From Loxodes magnus (lineage: Eukaryota > Ciliophora > Karyorelictea > Loxodida > Loxodidae), in the NCBI GenBank assembly GCA_946699065.1, contig CAMPDV010000200.1, positions 434,001 to 498,000 of the forward strand: DNA of 64,000 nucleotides, given 5' to 3'. The first letter of the stretch is position 1, and every line of letters starts with the position of its first letter. This document shows positions 12,001 to 27,200 of this stretch, piece after piece. Under the pieces are notes generated by a model. The model searched no databases. It saw only the letters and a program-made list of their open reading frames with translations, and was not told the DNA's origin. The position numbers and the translations under genes are program-made.

Positions 12001-13820
12001 TTTCAGAATTAAAAGACGTAAATAATTTTATTTCTGATAATGATGTTTTTTGATATCCAAAGAGAGTAGTTCTAAAGAGAATAAAGTAAGAATAAAATGG
12101 TATTAAATTGAGTGTTGAGTTTCAGAATTAAAAGACGTAAATAATTTTATTTCTGATAATGATGTTTTTTGATATCCAAAGAGAGTAGTTCTAAAGAGAA
12201 TAAAGTAAGAATAAAATGGTATTAAATTGAGTGTTGAGTTTCAGAATTAAAAGACGTAAATAATTTTATTTCTGATAATGATGTTTTTTGATATCCAAAG
12301 AGAGTAGTTCTAAAGAGAATAAAGTAAGAATAAAATGGTATTAAATTGAGTGTTGAGTTTCAGAATTAAAAGACGTAAATAATTTTATTTCTGATAATGA
12401 TGTTTTTTGATATCCAAAGAGAGTAGTTCTAAAGAGAATAAAGTAAGAATAAAATGGTATTAAATTGAGTGTTGAGTTTCAGAATTAAAAGACGTAAATA
12501 ATTTTATTTCTGATAATGATGTTTTTTGATATCCAAAGAGAGTAGTTCTAAAGAGAATAAAGTAAGAATAAAATGGTATTAAATTGAGTGTTGAGTTTCA
12601 GAATTAAAAGACGTAAATAATTTTATTTCTGATAATGATGTTTTTTGATATCCAAAGAGAGTAGTTCTAAAGAGAATAAAGTAAGAATAAAATGGTATTA
12701 AATTGAGTGTTGAGTTTCAGAATTAAAAGACGTAAATAATTTTATTTCTGATAATGATGTTTTTTGATATCCAAAGAGAGTAGTTCTAAAGAGAATAAAG
12801 TAAGAATAAAATGGTATTAAATTGAGTGTTGAGTTTCAGAATTAAAAGACGTAAATAATTTTATTTCTGATAATGATGTTTTTTGATATCCAAAGAGAGT
12901 AGTTCTAAAGAGAATAAAGTAAGAATAAAATGGTATTAAATTGAGTGTTGAGTTTCAGAATTAAAAGACGTAAATAATTTTATTTCTGATAATGATGTTT
13001 TTTGATATCCAAAGAGAGTAGTTCTAAAGAGAATAAAGTAAGAATAAAATGGTATTAAATTGAGTGTTGAGTTTCAGAATTAAAAGACGTAAATAATTTT
13101 ATTTCTGATAATGATGTTTTTTGATATCCAAAGAGAGTAGTTCTAAAGAGAATAAAGTAAGAATAAAATGGTATTAAATTGAGTGTTGAGTTTCAGAATT
13201 AAAAGACGTAAATAATTTTATTTCTGATAATGATGTTTTTTGATATCCAAAGAGAGTAGTTCTAAAGAGAATAAAGTAAGAATAAAATGGTATTAAATTG
13301 AGTGTTGAGTTTCAGAATTAAAAGACGTAAATAATTTTATTTCTGATAATGATGTTTTTTGATATCCAAAGAGAGTAGTTCTAAAGAGAATAAAGTAAGA
13401 ATAAAATGGTATTAAATTGAGTGTTGAGTTTCAGAATTAAAAGACGTAAATAATTTTATTTCTGATAATGATGTTTTTTGATATCCAAAGAGAGTAGTTC
13501 TAAAGAGAATAAAGTAAGAATAAAATGGTATTAAATTGAGTGTTGAGTTTCAGAATTAAAAGACGTAAATAATTTTATTTCTGATAATGATGTTTTTTGA
13601 TATCCAAAGAGAGTAGTTCTAAAGAGAATAAAGTAAGAATAAAATGGTATTAAATTGAGTGTTGAGTTTCAGAATTAAAAGACGTAAATAATTTTATTTC
13701 TGATAATGATGTTTTTTGATATCCAAAGAGAGTAGTTCTAAAGAGAATAAAGTAAGAATAAAATGGTATTAAATTGAGTGTTGAGTTTCAGAATTAAAAG
13801 ACGTAAATAATTTTATTTCT

Positions 13821-14021
13821 GATAATGATGTTTTTTGATATCCTAAAGAGAATAAAGTAAGAATAAAATGGTATTAAAAGAGTTTCAGTAGTAAATAATT
13901 TTATTTCTGATAATGATGTTTTTTGATATCCAAAGAGAGTAGAGAGAATAAAGTAAGAATAAAATGGTATTAAATTGAGTGTTGAGTTTCAGAATTAAAA
14001 GACGTAAATAATTTTATTTCT
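13821..14021 (+). repeat. Two adjacent deletion copies of the satellite
   Basis: Here two successive units measure 88 and 113 bp instead of 119. The first lacks several short blocks, including part of the GAGAGTAG segment and the TTGAGTGTTG region. The second lacks six bases (TTCTAA). They sit exactly 40 units from the left end and 20 units before the next variant. They are the most altered internal copies besides 21056-21252 and serve as a positional marker in an otherwise featureless array. Confidence 0.9.
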
Positions 14022-17000
14022 GATAATGATGTTTTTTGATATCCAAAGAGAGTAGTTCTAAAGAGAATAAAGTAAGAATAAAATGGTATTAAATTGAGTG
14101 TTGAGTTTCAGAATTAAAAGACGTAAATAATTTTATTTCTGATAATGATGTTTTTTGATATCCAAAGAGAGTAGTTCTAAAGAGAATAAAGTAAGAATAA
14201 AATGGTATTAAATTGAGTGTTGAGTTTCAGAATTAAAAGACGTAAATAATTTTATTTCTGATAATGATGTTTTTTGATATCCAAAGAGAGTAGTTCTAAA
14301 GAGAATAAAGTAAGAATAAAATGGTATTAAATTGAGTGTTGAGTTTCAGAATTAAAAGACGTAAATAATTTTATTTCTGATAATGATGTTTTTTGATATC
14401 CAAAGAGAGTAGTTCTAAAGAGAATAAAGTAAGAATAAAATGGTATTAAATTGAGTGTTGAGTTTCAGAATTAAAAGACGTAAATAATTTTATTTCTGAT
14501 AATGATGTTTTTTGATATCCAAAGAGAGTAGTTCTAAAGAGAATAAAGTAAGAATAAAATGGTATTAAATTGAGTGTTGAGTTTCAGAATTAAAAGACGT
14601 AAATAATTTTATTTCTGATAATGATGTTTTTTGATATCCAAAGAGAGTAGTTCTAAAGAGAATAAAGTAAGAATAAAATGGTATTAAATTGAGTGTTGAG
14701 TTTCAGAATTAAAAGACGTAAATAATTTTATTTCTGATAATGATGTTTTTTGATATCCAAAGAGAGTAGTTCTAAAGAGAATAAAGTAAGAATAAAATGG
14801 TATTAAATTGAGTGTTGAGTTTCAGAATTAAAAGACGTAAATAATTTTATTTCTGATAATGATGTTTTTTGATATCCAAAGAGAGTAGTTCTAAAGAGAA
14901 TAAAGTAAGAATAAAATGGTATTAAATTGAGTGTTGAGTTTCAGAATTAAAAGACGTAAATAATTTTATTTCTGATAATGATGTTTTTTGATATCCAAAG
15001 AGAGTAGTTCTAAAGAGAATAAAGTAAGAATAAAATGGTATTAAATTGAGTGTTGAGTTTCAGAATTAAAAGACGTAAATAATTTTATTTCTGATAATGA
15101 TGTTTTTTGATATCCAAAGAGAGTAGTTCTAAAGAGAATAAAGTAAGAATAAAATGGTATTAAATTGAGTGTTGAGTTTCAGAATTAAAAGACGTAAATA
15201 ATTTTATTTCTGATAATGATGTTTTTTGATATCCAAAGAGAGTAGTTCTAAAGAGAATAAAGTAAGAATAAAATGGTATTAAATTGAGTGTTGAGTTTCA
15301 GAATTAAAAGACGTAAATAATTTTATTTCTGATAATGATGTTTTTTGATATCCAAAGAGAGTAGTTCTAAAGAGAATAAAGTAAGAATAAAATGGTATTA
15401 AATTGAGTGTTGAGTTTCAGAATTAAAAGACGTAAATAATTTTATTTCTGATAATGATGTTTTTTGATATCCAAAGAGAGTAGTTCTAAAGAGAATAAAG
15501 TAAGAATAAAATGGTATTAAATTGAGTGTTGAGTTTCAGAATTAAAAGACGTAAATAATTTTATTTCTGATAATGATGTTTTTTGATATCCAAAGAGAGT
15601 AGTTCTAAAGAGAATAAAGTAAGAATAAAATGGTATTAAATTGAGTGTTGAGTTTCAGAATTAAAAGACGTAAATAATTTTATTTCTGATAATGATGTTT
15701 TTTGATATCCAAAGAGAGTAGTTCTAAAGAGAATAAAGTAAGAATAAAATGGTATTAAATTGAGTGTTGAGTTTCAGAATTAAAAGACGTAAATAATTTT
15801 ATTTCTGATAATGATGTTTTTTGATATCCAAAGAGAGTAGTTCTAAAGAGAATAAAGTAAGAATAAAATGGTATTAAATTGAGTGTTGAGTTTCAGAATT
15901 AAAAGACGTAAATAATTTTATTTCTGATAATGATGTTTTTTGATATCCAAAGAGAGTAGTTCTAAAGAGAATAAAGTAAGAATAAAATGGTATTAAATTG
16001 AGTGTTGAGTTTCAGAATTAAAAGACGTAAATAATTTTATTTCTGATAATGATGTTTTTTGATATCCAAAGAGAGTAGTTCTAAAGAGAATAAAGTAAGA
16101 ATAAAATGGTATTAAATTGAGTGTTGAGTTTCAGAATTAAAAGACGTAAATAATTTTATTTCTGATAATGATGTTTTTTGATATCCAAAGAGAGTAGTTC
16201 TAAAGAGAATAAAGTAAGAATAAAATGGTATTAAATTGAGTGTTGAGTTTCAGAATTAAAAGACGTAAATAATTTTATTTCTGATAATGATGTTTTTTGA
16301 TATCCAAAGAGAGTAGTTCTAAAGAGAATAAAGTAAGAATAAAATGGTATTAAATTGAGTGTTGAGTTTCAGAATTAAAAGACGTAAATAATTTTATTTC
16401 TGATAATGATGTTTTTTGATATCCAAAGAGAGTAGTTCTAAAGAGAATAAAGTAAGAATAAAATGGTATTAAATTGAGTGTTGAGTTTCAGAATAAAATT
16501 ATTAAAAGACGTAAATAATTTTATTTCTGATAATGATGTTTTTTGATATCCAAAGAGAGTAGTTCTAAAGAGAATAAAGTAAGAATAAAATGGTATTAAA
16601 TTGAGTGTTGAGTTTCAGAATTAAAAGACGTAAATAATTTTATTTCTGATAATGATGTTTTTTGATATCCAAAGAGAGTAGTTCTAAAGAGAATAAAGTA
16701 AGAATAAAATGGTATTAAATTGAGTGTTGAGTTTCAGAATTAAAAGACGTAAATAATTTTATTTCTGATAATGATGTTTTTTGATATCCAAAGAGAGTAG
16801 TTCTAAAGAGAATAAAGTAAGAATAAAATGGTATTAAATTGAGTGTTGAGTTTCAGAATTAAAAGACGTAAATAATTTTATTTCTGATAATGATGTTTTT
16901 TGATATCCAAAGAGAGTAGTTCTAAAGAGAATAAAGTAAGAATAAAATGGTATTAAATTGAGTGTTGAGTTTCAGAATTAAAAGACGTAAATAATTTTAT

Positions 17001-20000
17001 TTCTGATAATGATGTTTTTTGATATCCAAAGAGAGTAGTTCTAAAGAGAATAAAGTAAGAATAAAATGGTATTAAATTGAGTGTTGAGTTTCAGAATTAA
17101 AAGACGTAAATAATTTTATTTCTGATAATGATGTTTTTTGATATCCAAAGAGAGTAGTTCTAAAGAGAATAAAGTAAGAATAAAATGGTATTAAATTGAG
17201 TGTTGAGTTTCAGAATTAAAAGACGTAAATAATTTTATTTCTGATAATGATGTTTTTTGATATCCAAAGAGAGTAGTTCTAAAGAGAATAAAGTAAGAAT
17301 AAAATGGTATTAAATTGAGTGTTGAGTTTCAGAATTAAAAGACGTAAATAATTTTATTTCTGATAATGATGTTTTTTGATATCCAAAGAGAGTAGTTCTA
17401 AAGAGAATAAAGTAAGAATAAAATGGTATTAAATTGAGTGTTGAGTTTCAGAATTAAAAGACGTAAATAATTTTATTTCTGATAATGATGTTTTTTGATA
17501 TCCAAAGAGAGTAGTTCTAAAGAGAATAAAGTAAGAATAAAATGGTATTAAATTGAGTGTTGAGTTTCAGAATTAAAAGACGTAAATAATTTTATTTCTG
17601 ATAATGATGTTTTTTGATATCCAAAGAGAGTAGTTCTAAAGAGAATAAAGTAAGAATAAAATGGTATTAAATTGAGTGTTGAGTTTCAGAATTAAAAGAC
17701 GTAAATAATTTTATTTCTGATAATGATGTTTTTTGATATCCAAAGAGAGTAGTTCTAAAGAGAATAAAGTAAGAATAAAATGGTATTAAATTGATTGAGT
17801 GTTGAGTTTCAGAATTAAAAGACGTAAATAATTTTATTTCTGATAATGATGTTTTTTGATATCCAAAGAGAGTAGTTCTAAAGAGAATAAAGTAAGAATA
17901 AAATGGTATTAAATTGAGTGTTGAGTTTCAGAATTAAAAGACGTAAATAATTTTATTTCTGATAATGATGTTTTTTGATATCCAAAGAGAGTAGTTCTAA
18001 AGAGAATAAAGTAAGAATAAAATGGTATTAAATTGAGTGTTGAGTTTCAGAATTAAAAGACGTAAATAATTTTATTTCTGATAATGATGTTTTTTGATAT
18101 CCAAAGAGAGTAGTTCTAAAGAGAATAAAGTAAGAATAAAATGGTATTAAATTGAGTGTTGAGTTTCAGAATTAAAAGACGTAAATAATTTTATTTCTGA
18201 TAATGATGTTTTTTGATATCCAAAGAGAGTAGTTCTAAAGAGAATAAAGTAAGAATAAAATGGTATTAAATTGAGTGTTGAGTTTCAGAATTAAAAGACG
18301 TAAATAATTTTATTTCTGATAATGATGTTTTTTGATATCCAAAGAGAGTAGTTCTAAAGAGAATAAAGTAAGAATAAAATGGTATTAAATTGAGTGTTGA
18401 GTTTCAGAATTAAAAGACGTAAATAATTTTATTTCTGATAATGATGTTTTTTGATATCCAAAGAGAGTAGTTCTAAAGAGAATAAAGTAAGAATAAAATG
18501 GTATTAAATTGAGTGTTGAGTTTCAGAATTAAAAGACGTAAATAATTTTATTTCTGATAATGATGTTTTTTGATATCCAAAGAGAGTAGTTCTAAAGAGA
18601 ATAAAGTAAGAATAAAATGGTATTAAATTGAGTGTTGAGTTTCAGAATTAAAAGACGTAAATAATTTTATTTCTGATAATGATGTTTTTTGATATCCAAA
18701 GAGAGTAGTTCTAAAGAGAATAAAGTAAGAATAAAATGGTATTAAATTGAGTGTTGAGTTTCAGAATTAAAAGACGTAAATAATTTTATTTCTGATAATG
18801 ATGTTTTTTGATATCCAAAGAGAGTAGTTCTAAAGAGAATAAAGTAAGAATAAAATGGTATTAAATTGAGTGTTGAGTTTCAGAATTAAAAGACGTAAAT
18901 AATTTTATTTCTGATAATGATGTTTTTTGATATCCAAAGAGAGTAGTTCTAAAGAGAATAAAGTAAGAATAAAATGGTATTAAATTGAGTGTTGAGTTTC
19001 AGAATTAAAAGACGTAAATAATTTTATTTCTGATAATGATGTTTTTTGATATCCAAAGAGAGTAGTTCTAAAGAGAATAAAGTAAGAATAAAATGGTATT
19101 AAATTGAGTGTTGAGTTTCAGAATTAAAAGACGTAAATAATTTTATTTCTGATAATGATGTTTTTTGATATCCAAAGAGAGTAGTTCTAAAGAGAATAAA
19201 GTAAGAATAAAATGGTATTAAATTGAGTGTTGAGTTTCAGAATTAAAAGACGTAAATAATTTTATTTCTGATAATGATGTTTTTTGATATCCAAAGAGAG
19301 TAGTTCTAAAGAGAATAAAGTAAGAATAAAATGGTATTAAATTGAGTGTTGAGTTTCAGAATTAAAAGACGTAAATAATTTTATTTCTGATAATGATGTT
19401 TTTTGATATCCAAAGAGAGTAGTTCTAAAGAGAATAAAGTAAGAATAAAATGGTATTAAATTGAGTGTTGAGTTTCAGAATTAAAAGACGTAAATAATTT
19501 TATTTCTGATAATGATGTTTTTTGATATCCAAAGAGAGTAGTTCTAAAGAGAATAAAGTAAGAATAAAATGGTATTAAATTGAGTGTTGAGTTTCAGAAT
19601 TAAAAGACGTAAATAATTTTATTTCTGATAATGATGTTTTTTGATATCCAAAGAGAGTAGTTCTAAAGAGAATAAAGTAAGAATAAAATGGTATTAAATT
19701 GAGTGTTGAGTTTCAGAATTAAAAGACGTAAATAATTTTATTTCTGATAATGATGTTTTTTTGATATCCAAAGAGAGTAGTTCTAAAGAGAATAAAGTAA
19801 GAATAAAATGGTATTAAATTGAGTGTTGAGTTTCAGAATTAAAAGACGTAAATAATTTTATTTCTGATAATGATGTTTTTTGATATCCAAAGAGAGTAGT
19901 TCTAAAGAGAATAAAGTAAGAATAAAATGGTATTAAATTGAGTGTTGAGTTTCAGAATTAAAAGACGTAAATAATTTTATTTCTGATAATGATGTTTTTT

Positions 20001-21055
20001 GATATCCAAAGAGAGTAGTTCTAAAGAGAATAAAGTAAGAATAAAATGGTATTAAATTGAGTGTTGAGTTTCAGAATTAAAAGACGTAAATAATTTTATT
20101 TCTGATAATGATGTTTTTTGATATCCAAAGAGAGTAGTTCTAAAGAGAATAAAGTAAGAATAAAATGGTATTAAATTGAGTGTTGAGTTTCAGAATTAAA
20201 AGACGTAAATAATTTTATTTCTGATAATGATGTTTTTTGATATCCAAAGAGAGTAGTTCTAAAGAGAATAAAGTAAGAATAAAATGGTATTAAATTGAGT
20301 GTTGAGTTTCAGAATTAAAAGACGTAAATAATTTTATTTCTGATAATGATGTTTTTTGATATCCAAAGAGAGTAGTTCTAAAGAGAATAAAGTAAGAATA
20401 AAATGGTATTAAATTGAGTGTTGAGTTTCAGAATTAAAAGACGTAAATAATTTTATTTCTGATAATGATGTTTTTTGATATCCAAAGAGAGTAGTTCTAA
20501 AGAGAATAAAGTAAGAATAAAATGGTATTAAATTGAGTGTTGAGTTTCAGAATTAAAAGACGTAAATAATTTTATTTCTGATAATGATGTTTTTTGATAT
20601 CCAAAGAGAGTAGTTCTAAAGAGAATAAAGTAAGAATAAAATGGTATTAAATTGAGTGTTGAGTTTCAGAATTAAAAGACGTAAATAATTTTATTTCTGA
20701 TAATGATGTTTTTTGATATCCAAAGAGAGTAGTTCTAAAGAGAATAAAGTAAGAATAAAATGGTATTAAATTGAGTGTTGAGTTTCAGAATTAAAAGACG
20801 TAAATAATTTTATTTCTGATAATGATGTTTTTTGATATCCAAAGAGAGTAGTTCTAAAGAGAATAAAGTAAGAATAAAATGGTATTAAATTGAGTGTTGA
20901 GTTTCAGAATTAAAAGACGTAAATAATTTTATTTCTGATAATGATGTTTTTTGATATCCAAAGAGAGTAGTTCTAAAGAGAATAAAGTAAGAATAAAATG
21001 GTATTAAATTGAGTGTTGAGTTTCAGAATTAAAAGACGTAAATAATTTTATTTCT

Positions 21056-21252
21056 GATAATGATGTTTTTTGATATCCAAAGAGAGTAGTTCTAAAGAGA
21101 ATAAAGTAAGAATAAAATGGTATTAAATTGAGTGTTGAGTTTCTGATAAGAATTCCAAAGAGAGTAGTTCTAAAGAGAATAAAGTAAGAATAAAATGGTA
21201 TTAAATTGAGTGTTGAGTTTCAGAATTAAAAGACGTAAATAATTTTATTTCT
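21056..21252 (+). repeat. Fused, rearranged satellite copy
   Basis: Two units are fused into 197 bp, 41 bp short of the expected 238. The join runs from the GAGTTTC segment straight into CTGATAAGAATTCC, skipping the ACGTAAATAATTTTATTT segment and part of the following unit's start. The array resumes perfect 119-bp spacing on both sides, as expected from a local deletion or slippage event rather than a change of unit type. Confidence 0.9.
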
Positions 21253-24200
21253 GATAATGATGTTTTTTGATATCCAAAGAGAGTAGTTCTAAAGAGAATA
21301 AAGTAAGAATAAAATGGTATTAAATTGAGTGTTGAGTTTCAGAATTAAAAGACGTAAATAATTTTATTTCTGATAATGATGTTTTTTGATATCCAAAGAG
21401 AGTAGTTCTAAAGAGAATAAAGTAAGAATAAAATGGTATTAAATTGAGTGTTGAGTTTCAGAATTAAAAGACGTAAATAATTTTATTTCTGATAATGATG
21501 TTTTTTGATATCCAAAGAGAGTAGTTCTAAAGAGAATAAAGTAAGAATAAAATGGTATTAAATTGAGTGTTGAGTTTCAGAATTAAAAGACGTAAATAAT
21601 TTTATTTCTGATAATGATGTTTTTTGATATCCAAAGAGAGTAGTTCTAAAGAGAATAAAGTAAGAATAAAATGGTATTAAATTGAGTGTTGAGTTTCAGA
21701 ATTAAAAGACGTAAATAATTTTATTTCTGATAATGATGTTTTTTGATATCCAAAGAGAGTAGTTCTAAAGAGAATAAAGTAAGAATAAAATGGTATTAAA
21801 TTGAGTGTTGAGTTTCAGAATTAAAAGACGTAAATAATTTTATTTCTGATAATGATGTTTTTTGATATCCAAAGAGAGTAGTTCTAAAGAGAATAAAGTA
21901 AGAATAAAATGGTATTAAATTGAGTGTTGAGTTTCAGAATTAAAAGACGTAAATAATTTTATTTCTGATAATGATGTTTTTTGATATCCAAAGAGAGTAG
22001 TTCTAAAGAGAATAAAGTAAGAATAAAATGGTATTAAATTGAGTGTTGAGTTTCAGAATTAAAAGACGTAAATAATTTTATTTCTGATAATGATGTTTTT
22101 TGATATCCAAAGAGAGTAGTTCTAAAGAGAATAAAGTAAGAATAAAATGGTATTAAATTGAGTGTTGAGTTTCAGAATTAAAAGACGTAAATAATTTTAT
22201 TTCTGATAATGATGTTTTTTGATATCCAAAGAGAGTAGTTCTAAAGAGAATAAAGTAAGAATAAAATGGTATTAAATTGAGTGTTGAGTTTCAGAATTAA
22301 AAGACGTAAATAATTTTATTTCTGATAATGATGTTTTTTGATATCCAAAGAGAGTAGTTCTAAAGAGAATAAAGTAAGAATAAAATGGTATTAAATTGAG
22401 TGTTGAGTTTCAGAATTAAAAGACGTAAATAATTTTATTTCTGATAATGATGTTTTTTGATATCCAAAGAGAGTAGTTCTAAAGAGAATAAAGTAAGAAT
22501 AAAATGGTATTAAATTGAGTGTTGAGTTTCAGAATTAAAAGACGTAAATAATTTTATTTCTGATAATGATGTTTTTTGATATCCAAAGAGAGTAGTTCTA
22601 AAGAGAATAAAGTAAGAATAAAATGGTATTAAATTGAGTGTTGAGTTTCAGAATTAAAAGACGTAAATAATTTTATTTCTGATAATGATGTTTTTTGATA
22701 TCCAAAGAGAGTAGTTCTAAAGAGAATAAAGTAAGAATAAAATGGTATTAAATTGAGTGTTGAGTTTCAGAATTAAAAGACGTAAATAATTTTATTTCTG
22801 ATAATGATGTTTTTTGATATCCAAAGAGAGTAGTTCTAAAGAGAATAAAGTAAGAATAAAATGGTATTAAATTGAGTGTTGAGTTTCAGAATTAAAAGAC
22901 GTAAATAATTTTATTTCTGATAATGATGTTTTTTGATATCCAAAGAGAGTAGTTCTAAAGAGAATAAAGTAAGAATAAAATGGTATTAAATTGAGTGTTG
23001 AGTTTCAGAATTAAAAGACGTAAATAATTTTATTTCTGATAATGATGTTTTTTGATATCCAAAGAGAGTAGTTCTAAAGAGAATAAAGTAAGAATAAAAT
23101 GGTATTAAATTGAGTGTTGAGTTTCAGAATTAAAAGACGTAAATAATTTTATTTCTGATAATGATGTTTTTTGATATCCAAAGAGAGTAGTTCTAAAGAG
23201 AATAAAGTAAGAATAAAATGGTATTAAATTGAGTGTTGAGTTTCAGAATTAAAAGACGTAAATAATTTTATTTCTGATAATGATGTTTTTTGATATCCAA
23301 AGAGAGTAGTTCTAAAGAGAATAAAGTAAGAATAAAATGGTATTAAATTGAGTGTTGAGTTTCAGAATTAAAAGACGTAAATAATTTTATTTCTGATAAT
23401 GATGTTTTTTGATATCCAAAGAGAGTAGTTCTAAAGAGAATAAAGTAAGAATAAAATGGTATTAAATTGAGTGTTGAGTTTCAGAATTAAAAGACGTAAA
23501 TAATTTTATTTCTGATAATGATGTTTTTTGATATCCAAAGAGAGTAGTTCTAAAGAGAATAAAGTAAGAATAAAATGGTATTAAATTGAGTGTTGAGTTT
23601 CAGAATTAAAAGACGTAAATAATTTTATTTCTGATAATGATGTTTTTTGATATCCAAAGAGAGTAGTTCTAAAGAGAATAAAGTAAGAATAAAATGGTAT
23701 TAAATTGAGTGTTGAGTTTCAGAATTAAAAGACGTAAATAATTTTATTTCTGATAATGATGTTTTTTGATATCCAAAGAGAGTAGTTCTAAAGAGAATAA
23801 AGTAAGAATAAAATGGTATTAAATTGAGTGTTGAGTTTCAGAATTAAAAGACGTAAATAATTTTATTTCTGATAATGATGTTTTTTGATATCCAAAGAGA
23901 GTAGTTCTAAAGAGAATAAAGTAAGAATAAAATGGTATTAAATTGAGTGTTGAGTTTCAGAATTAAAAGACGTAAATAATTTTATTTCTGATAATGATGT
24001 TTTTTGATATCCAAAGAGAGTAGTTCTAAAGAGAATAAAGTAAGAATAAAATGGTATTAAATTGAGTGTTGAGTTTCAGAATTAAAAGACGTAAATAATT
24101 TTATTTCTGATAATGATGTTTTTTGATATCCAAAGAGAGTAGTTCTAAAGAGAATAAAGTAAGAATAAAATGGTATTAAATTGAGTGTTGAGTTTCAGAA

Positions 24201-27200
24201 TTAAAAGACGTAAATAATTTTATTTCTGATAATGATGTTTTTTGATATCCAAAGAGAGTAGTTCTAAAGAGAATAAAGTAAGAATAAAATGGTATTAAAT
24301 TGAGTGTTGAGTTTCAGAATTAAAAGACGTAAATAATTTTATTTCTGATAATGATGTTTTTTGATATCCAAAGAGAGTAGTTCTAAAGAGAATAAAGTAA
24401 GAATAAAATGGTATTAAATTGAGTGTTGAGTTTCAGAATTAAAAGACGTAAATAATTTTATTTCTGATAATGATGTTTTTTGATATCCAAAGAGAGTAGT
24501 TCTAAAGAGAATAAAGTAAGAATAAAATGGTATTAAATTGAGTGTTGAGTTTCAGAATTAAAAGACGTAAATAATTTTATTTCTGATAATGATGTTTTTT
24601 GATATCCAAAGAGAGTAGTTCTAAAGAGAATAAAGTAAGAATAAAATGGTATTAAATTGAGTGTTGAGTTTCAGAATTAAAAGACGTAAATAATTTTATT
24701 TCTGATAATGATGTTTTTTGATATCCAAAGAGAGTAGTTCTAAAGAGAATAAAGTAAGAATAAAATGGTATTAAATTGAGTGTTGAGTTTCAGAATTAAA
24801 AGACGTAAATAATTTTATTTCTGATAATGATGTTTTTTGATATCCAAAGAGAGTAGTTCTAAAGAGAATAAAGTAAGAATAAAATGGTATTAAATTGAGT
24901 GTTGAGTTTCAGAATTAAAAGACGTAAATAATTTTATTTCTGATAATGATGTTTTTTGATATCCAAAGAGAGTAGTTCTAAAGAGAATAAAGTAAGAATA
25001 AAATGGTATTAAATTGAGTGTTGAGTTTCAGAATTAAAAGACGTAAATAATTTTATTTCTGATAATGATGTTTTTTGATATCCAAAGAGAGTAGTTCTAA
25101 AGAGAATAAAGTAAGAATAAAATGGTATTAAATTGAGTGTTGAGTTTCAGAATTAAAAGACGTAAATAATTTTATTTCTGATAATGATGTTTTTTGATAT
25201 CCAAAGAGAGTAGTTCTAAAGAGAATAAAGTAAGAATAAAATGGTATTAAATTGAGTGTTGAGTTTCAGAATTAAAAGACGTAAATAATTTTATTTCTGA
25301 TAATGATGTTTTTTGATATCCAAAGAGAGTAGTTCTAAAGAGAATAAAGTAAGAATAAAATGGTATTAAATTGAGTGTTGAGTTTCAGAATTAAAAGACG
25401 TAAATAATTTTATTTCTGATAATGATGTTTTTTGATATCCAAAGAGAGTAGTTCTAAAGAGAATAAAGTAAGAATAAAATGGTATTAAATTGAGTGTTGA
25501 GTTTCAGAATTAAAAGACGTAAATAATTTTATTTCTGATAATGATGTTTTTTGATATCCAAAGAGAGTAGTTCTAAAGAGAATAAAGTAAGAATAAAATG
25601 GTATTAAATTGAGTGTTGAGTTTCAGAATTAAAAGACGTAAATAATTTTATTTCTGATAATGATGTTTTTTGATATCCAAAGAGAGTAGTTCTAAAGAGA
25701 ATAAAGTAAGAATAAAATGGTATTAAATTGAGTGTTGAGTTTCAGAATTAAAAGACGTAAATAATTTTATTTCTGATAATGATGTTTTTTGATATCCAAA
25801 GAGAGTAGTTCTAAAGAGAATAAAGTAAGAATAAAATGGTATTAAATTGAGTGTTGAGTTTCAGAATTAAAAGACGTAAATAATTTTATTTCTGATAATG
25901 ATGTTTTTTGATATCCAAAGAGAGTAGTTCTAAAGAGAATAAAGTAAGAATAAAATGGTATTAAATTGAGTGTTGAGTTTCAGAATTAAAAGACGTAAAT
26001 AATTTTATTTCTGATAATGATGTTTTTTGATATCCAAAGAGAGTAGTTCTAAAGAGAATAAAGTAAGAATAAAATGGTATTAAATTGAGTGTTGAGTTTC
26101 AGAATTAAAAGACGTAAATAATTTTATTTCTGATAATGATGTTTTTTGATATCCAAAGAGAGTAGTTCTAAAGAGAATAAAGTAAGAATAAAATGGTATT
26201 AAATTGAGTGTTGAGTTTCAGAATTAAAAGACGTAAATAATTTTATTTCTGATAATGATGTTTTTTGATATCCAAAGAGAGTAGTTCTAAAGAGAATAAA
26301 GTAAGAATAAAATGGTATTAAATTGAGTGTTGAGTTTCAGAATTAAAAGACGTAAATAATTTTATTTCTGATAATGATGTTTTTTGATATCCAAAGAGAG
26401 TAGTTCTAAAGAGAATAAAGTAAGAATAAAATGGTATTAAATTGAGTGTTGAGTTTCAGAATTAAAAGACGTAAATAATTTTATTTCTGATAATGATGTT
26501 TTTTGATATCCAAAGAGAGTAGTTCTAAAGAGAATAAAGTAAGAATAAAATGGTATTAAATTGAGTGTTGAGTTTCAGAATTAAAAGACGTAAATAATTT
26601 TATTTCTGATAATGATGTTTTTTGATATCCAAAGAGAGTAGTTCTAAAGAGAATAAAGTAAGAATAAAATGGTATTAAATTGAGTGTTGAGTTTCAGAAT
26701 TAAAAGACGTAAATAATTTTATTTCTGATAATGATGTTTTTTGATATCCAAAGAGAGTAGTTCTAAAGAGAATAAAGTAAGAATAAAATGGTATTAAATT
26801 GAGTGTTGAGTTTCAGAATTAAAAGACGTAAATAATTTTATTTCTGATAATGATGTTTTTTGATATCCAAAGAGAGTAGTTCTAAAGAGAATAAAGTAAG
26901 AATAAAATGGTATTAAATTGAGTGTTGAGTTTCAGAATTAAAAGACGTAAATAATTTTATTTCTGATAATGATGTTTTTTGATATCCAAAGAGAGTAGTT
27001 CTAAAGAGAATAAAGTAAGAATAAAATGGTATTAAATTGAGTGTTGAGTTTCAGAATTAAAAGACGTAAATAATTTTATTTCTGATAATGATGTTTTTTG
27101 ATATCCAAAGAGAGTAGTTCTAAAGAGAATAAAGTAAGAATAAAATGGTATTAAATTGAGTGTTGAGTTTCAGAATTAAAAGACGTAAATAATTTTATTT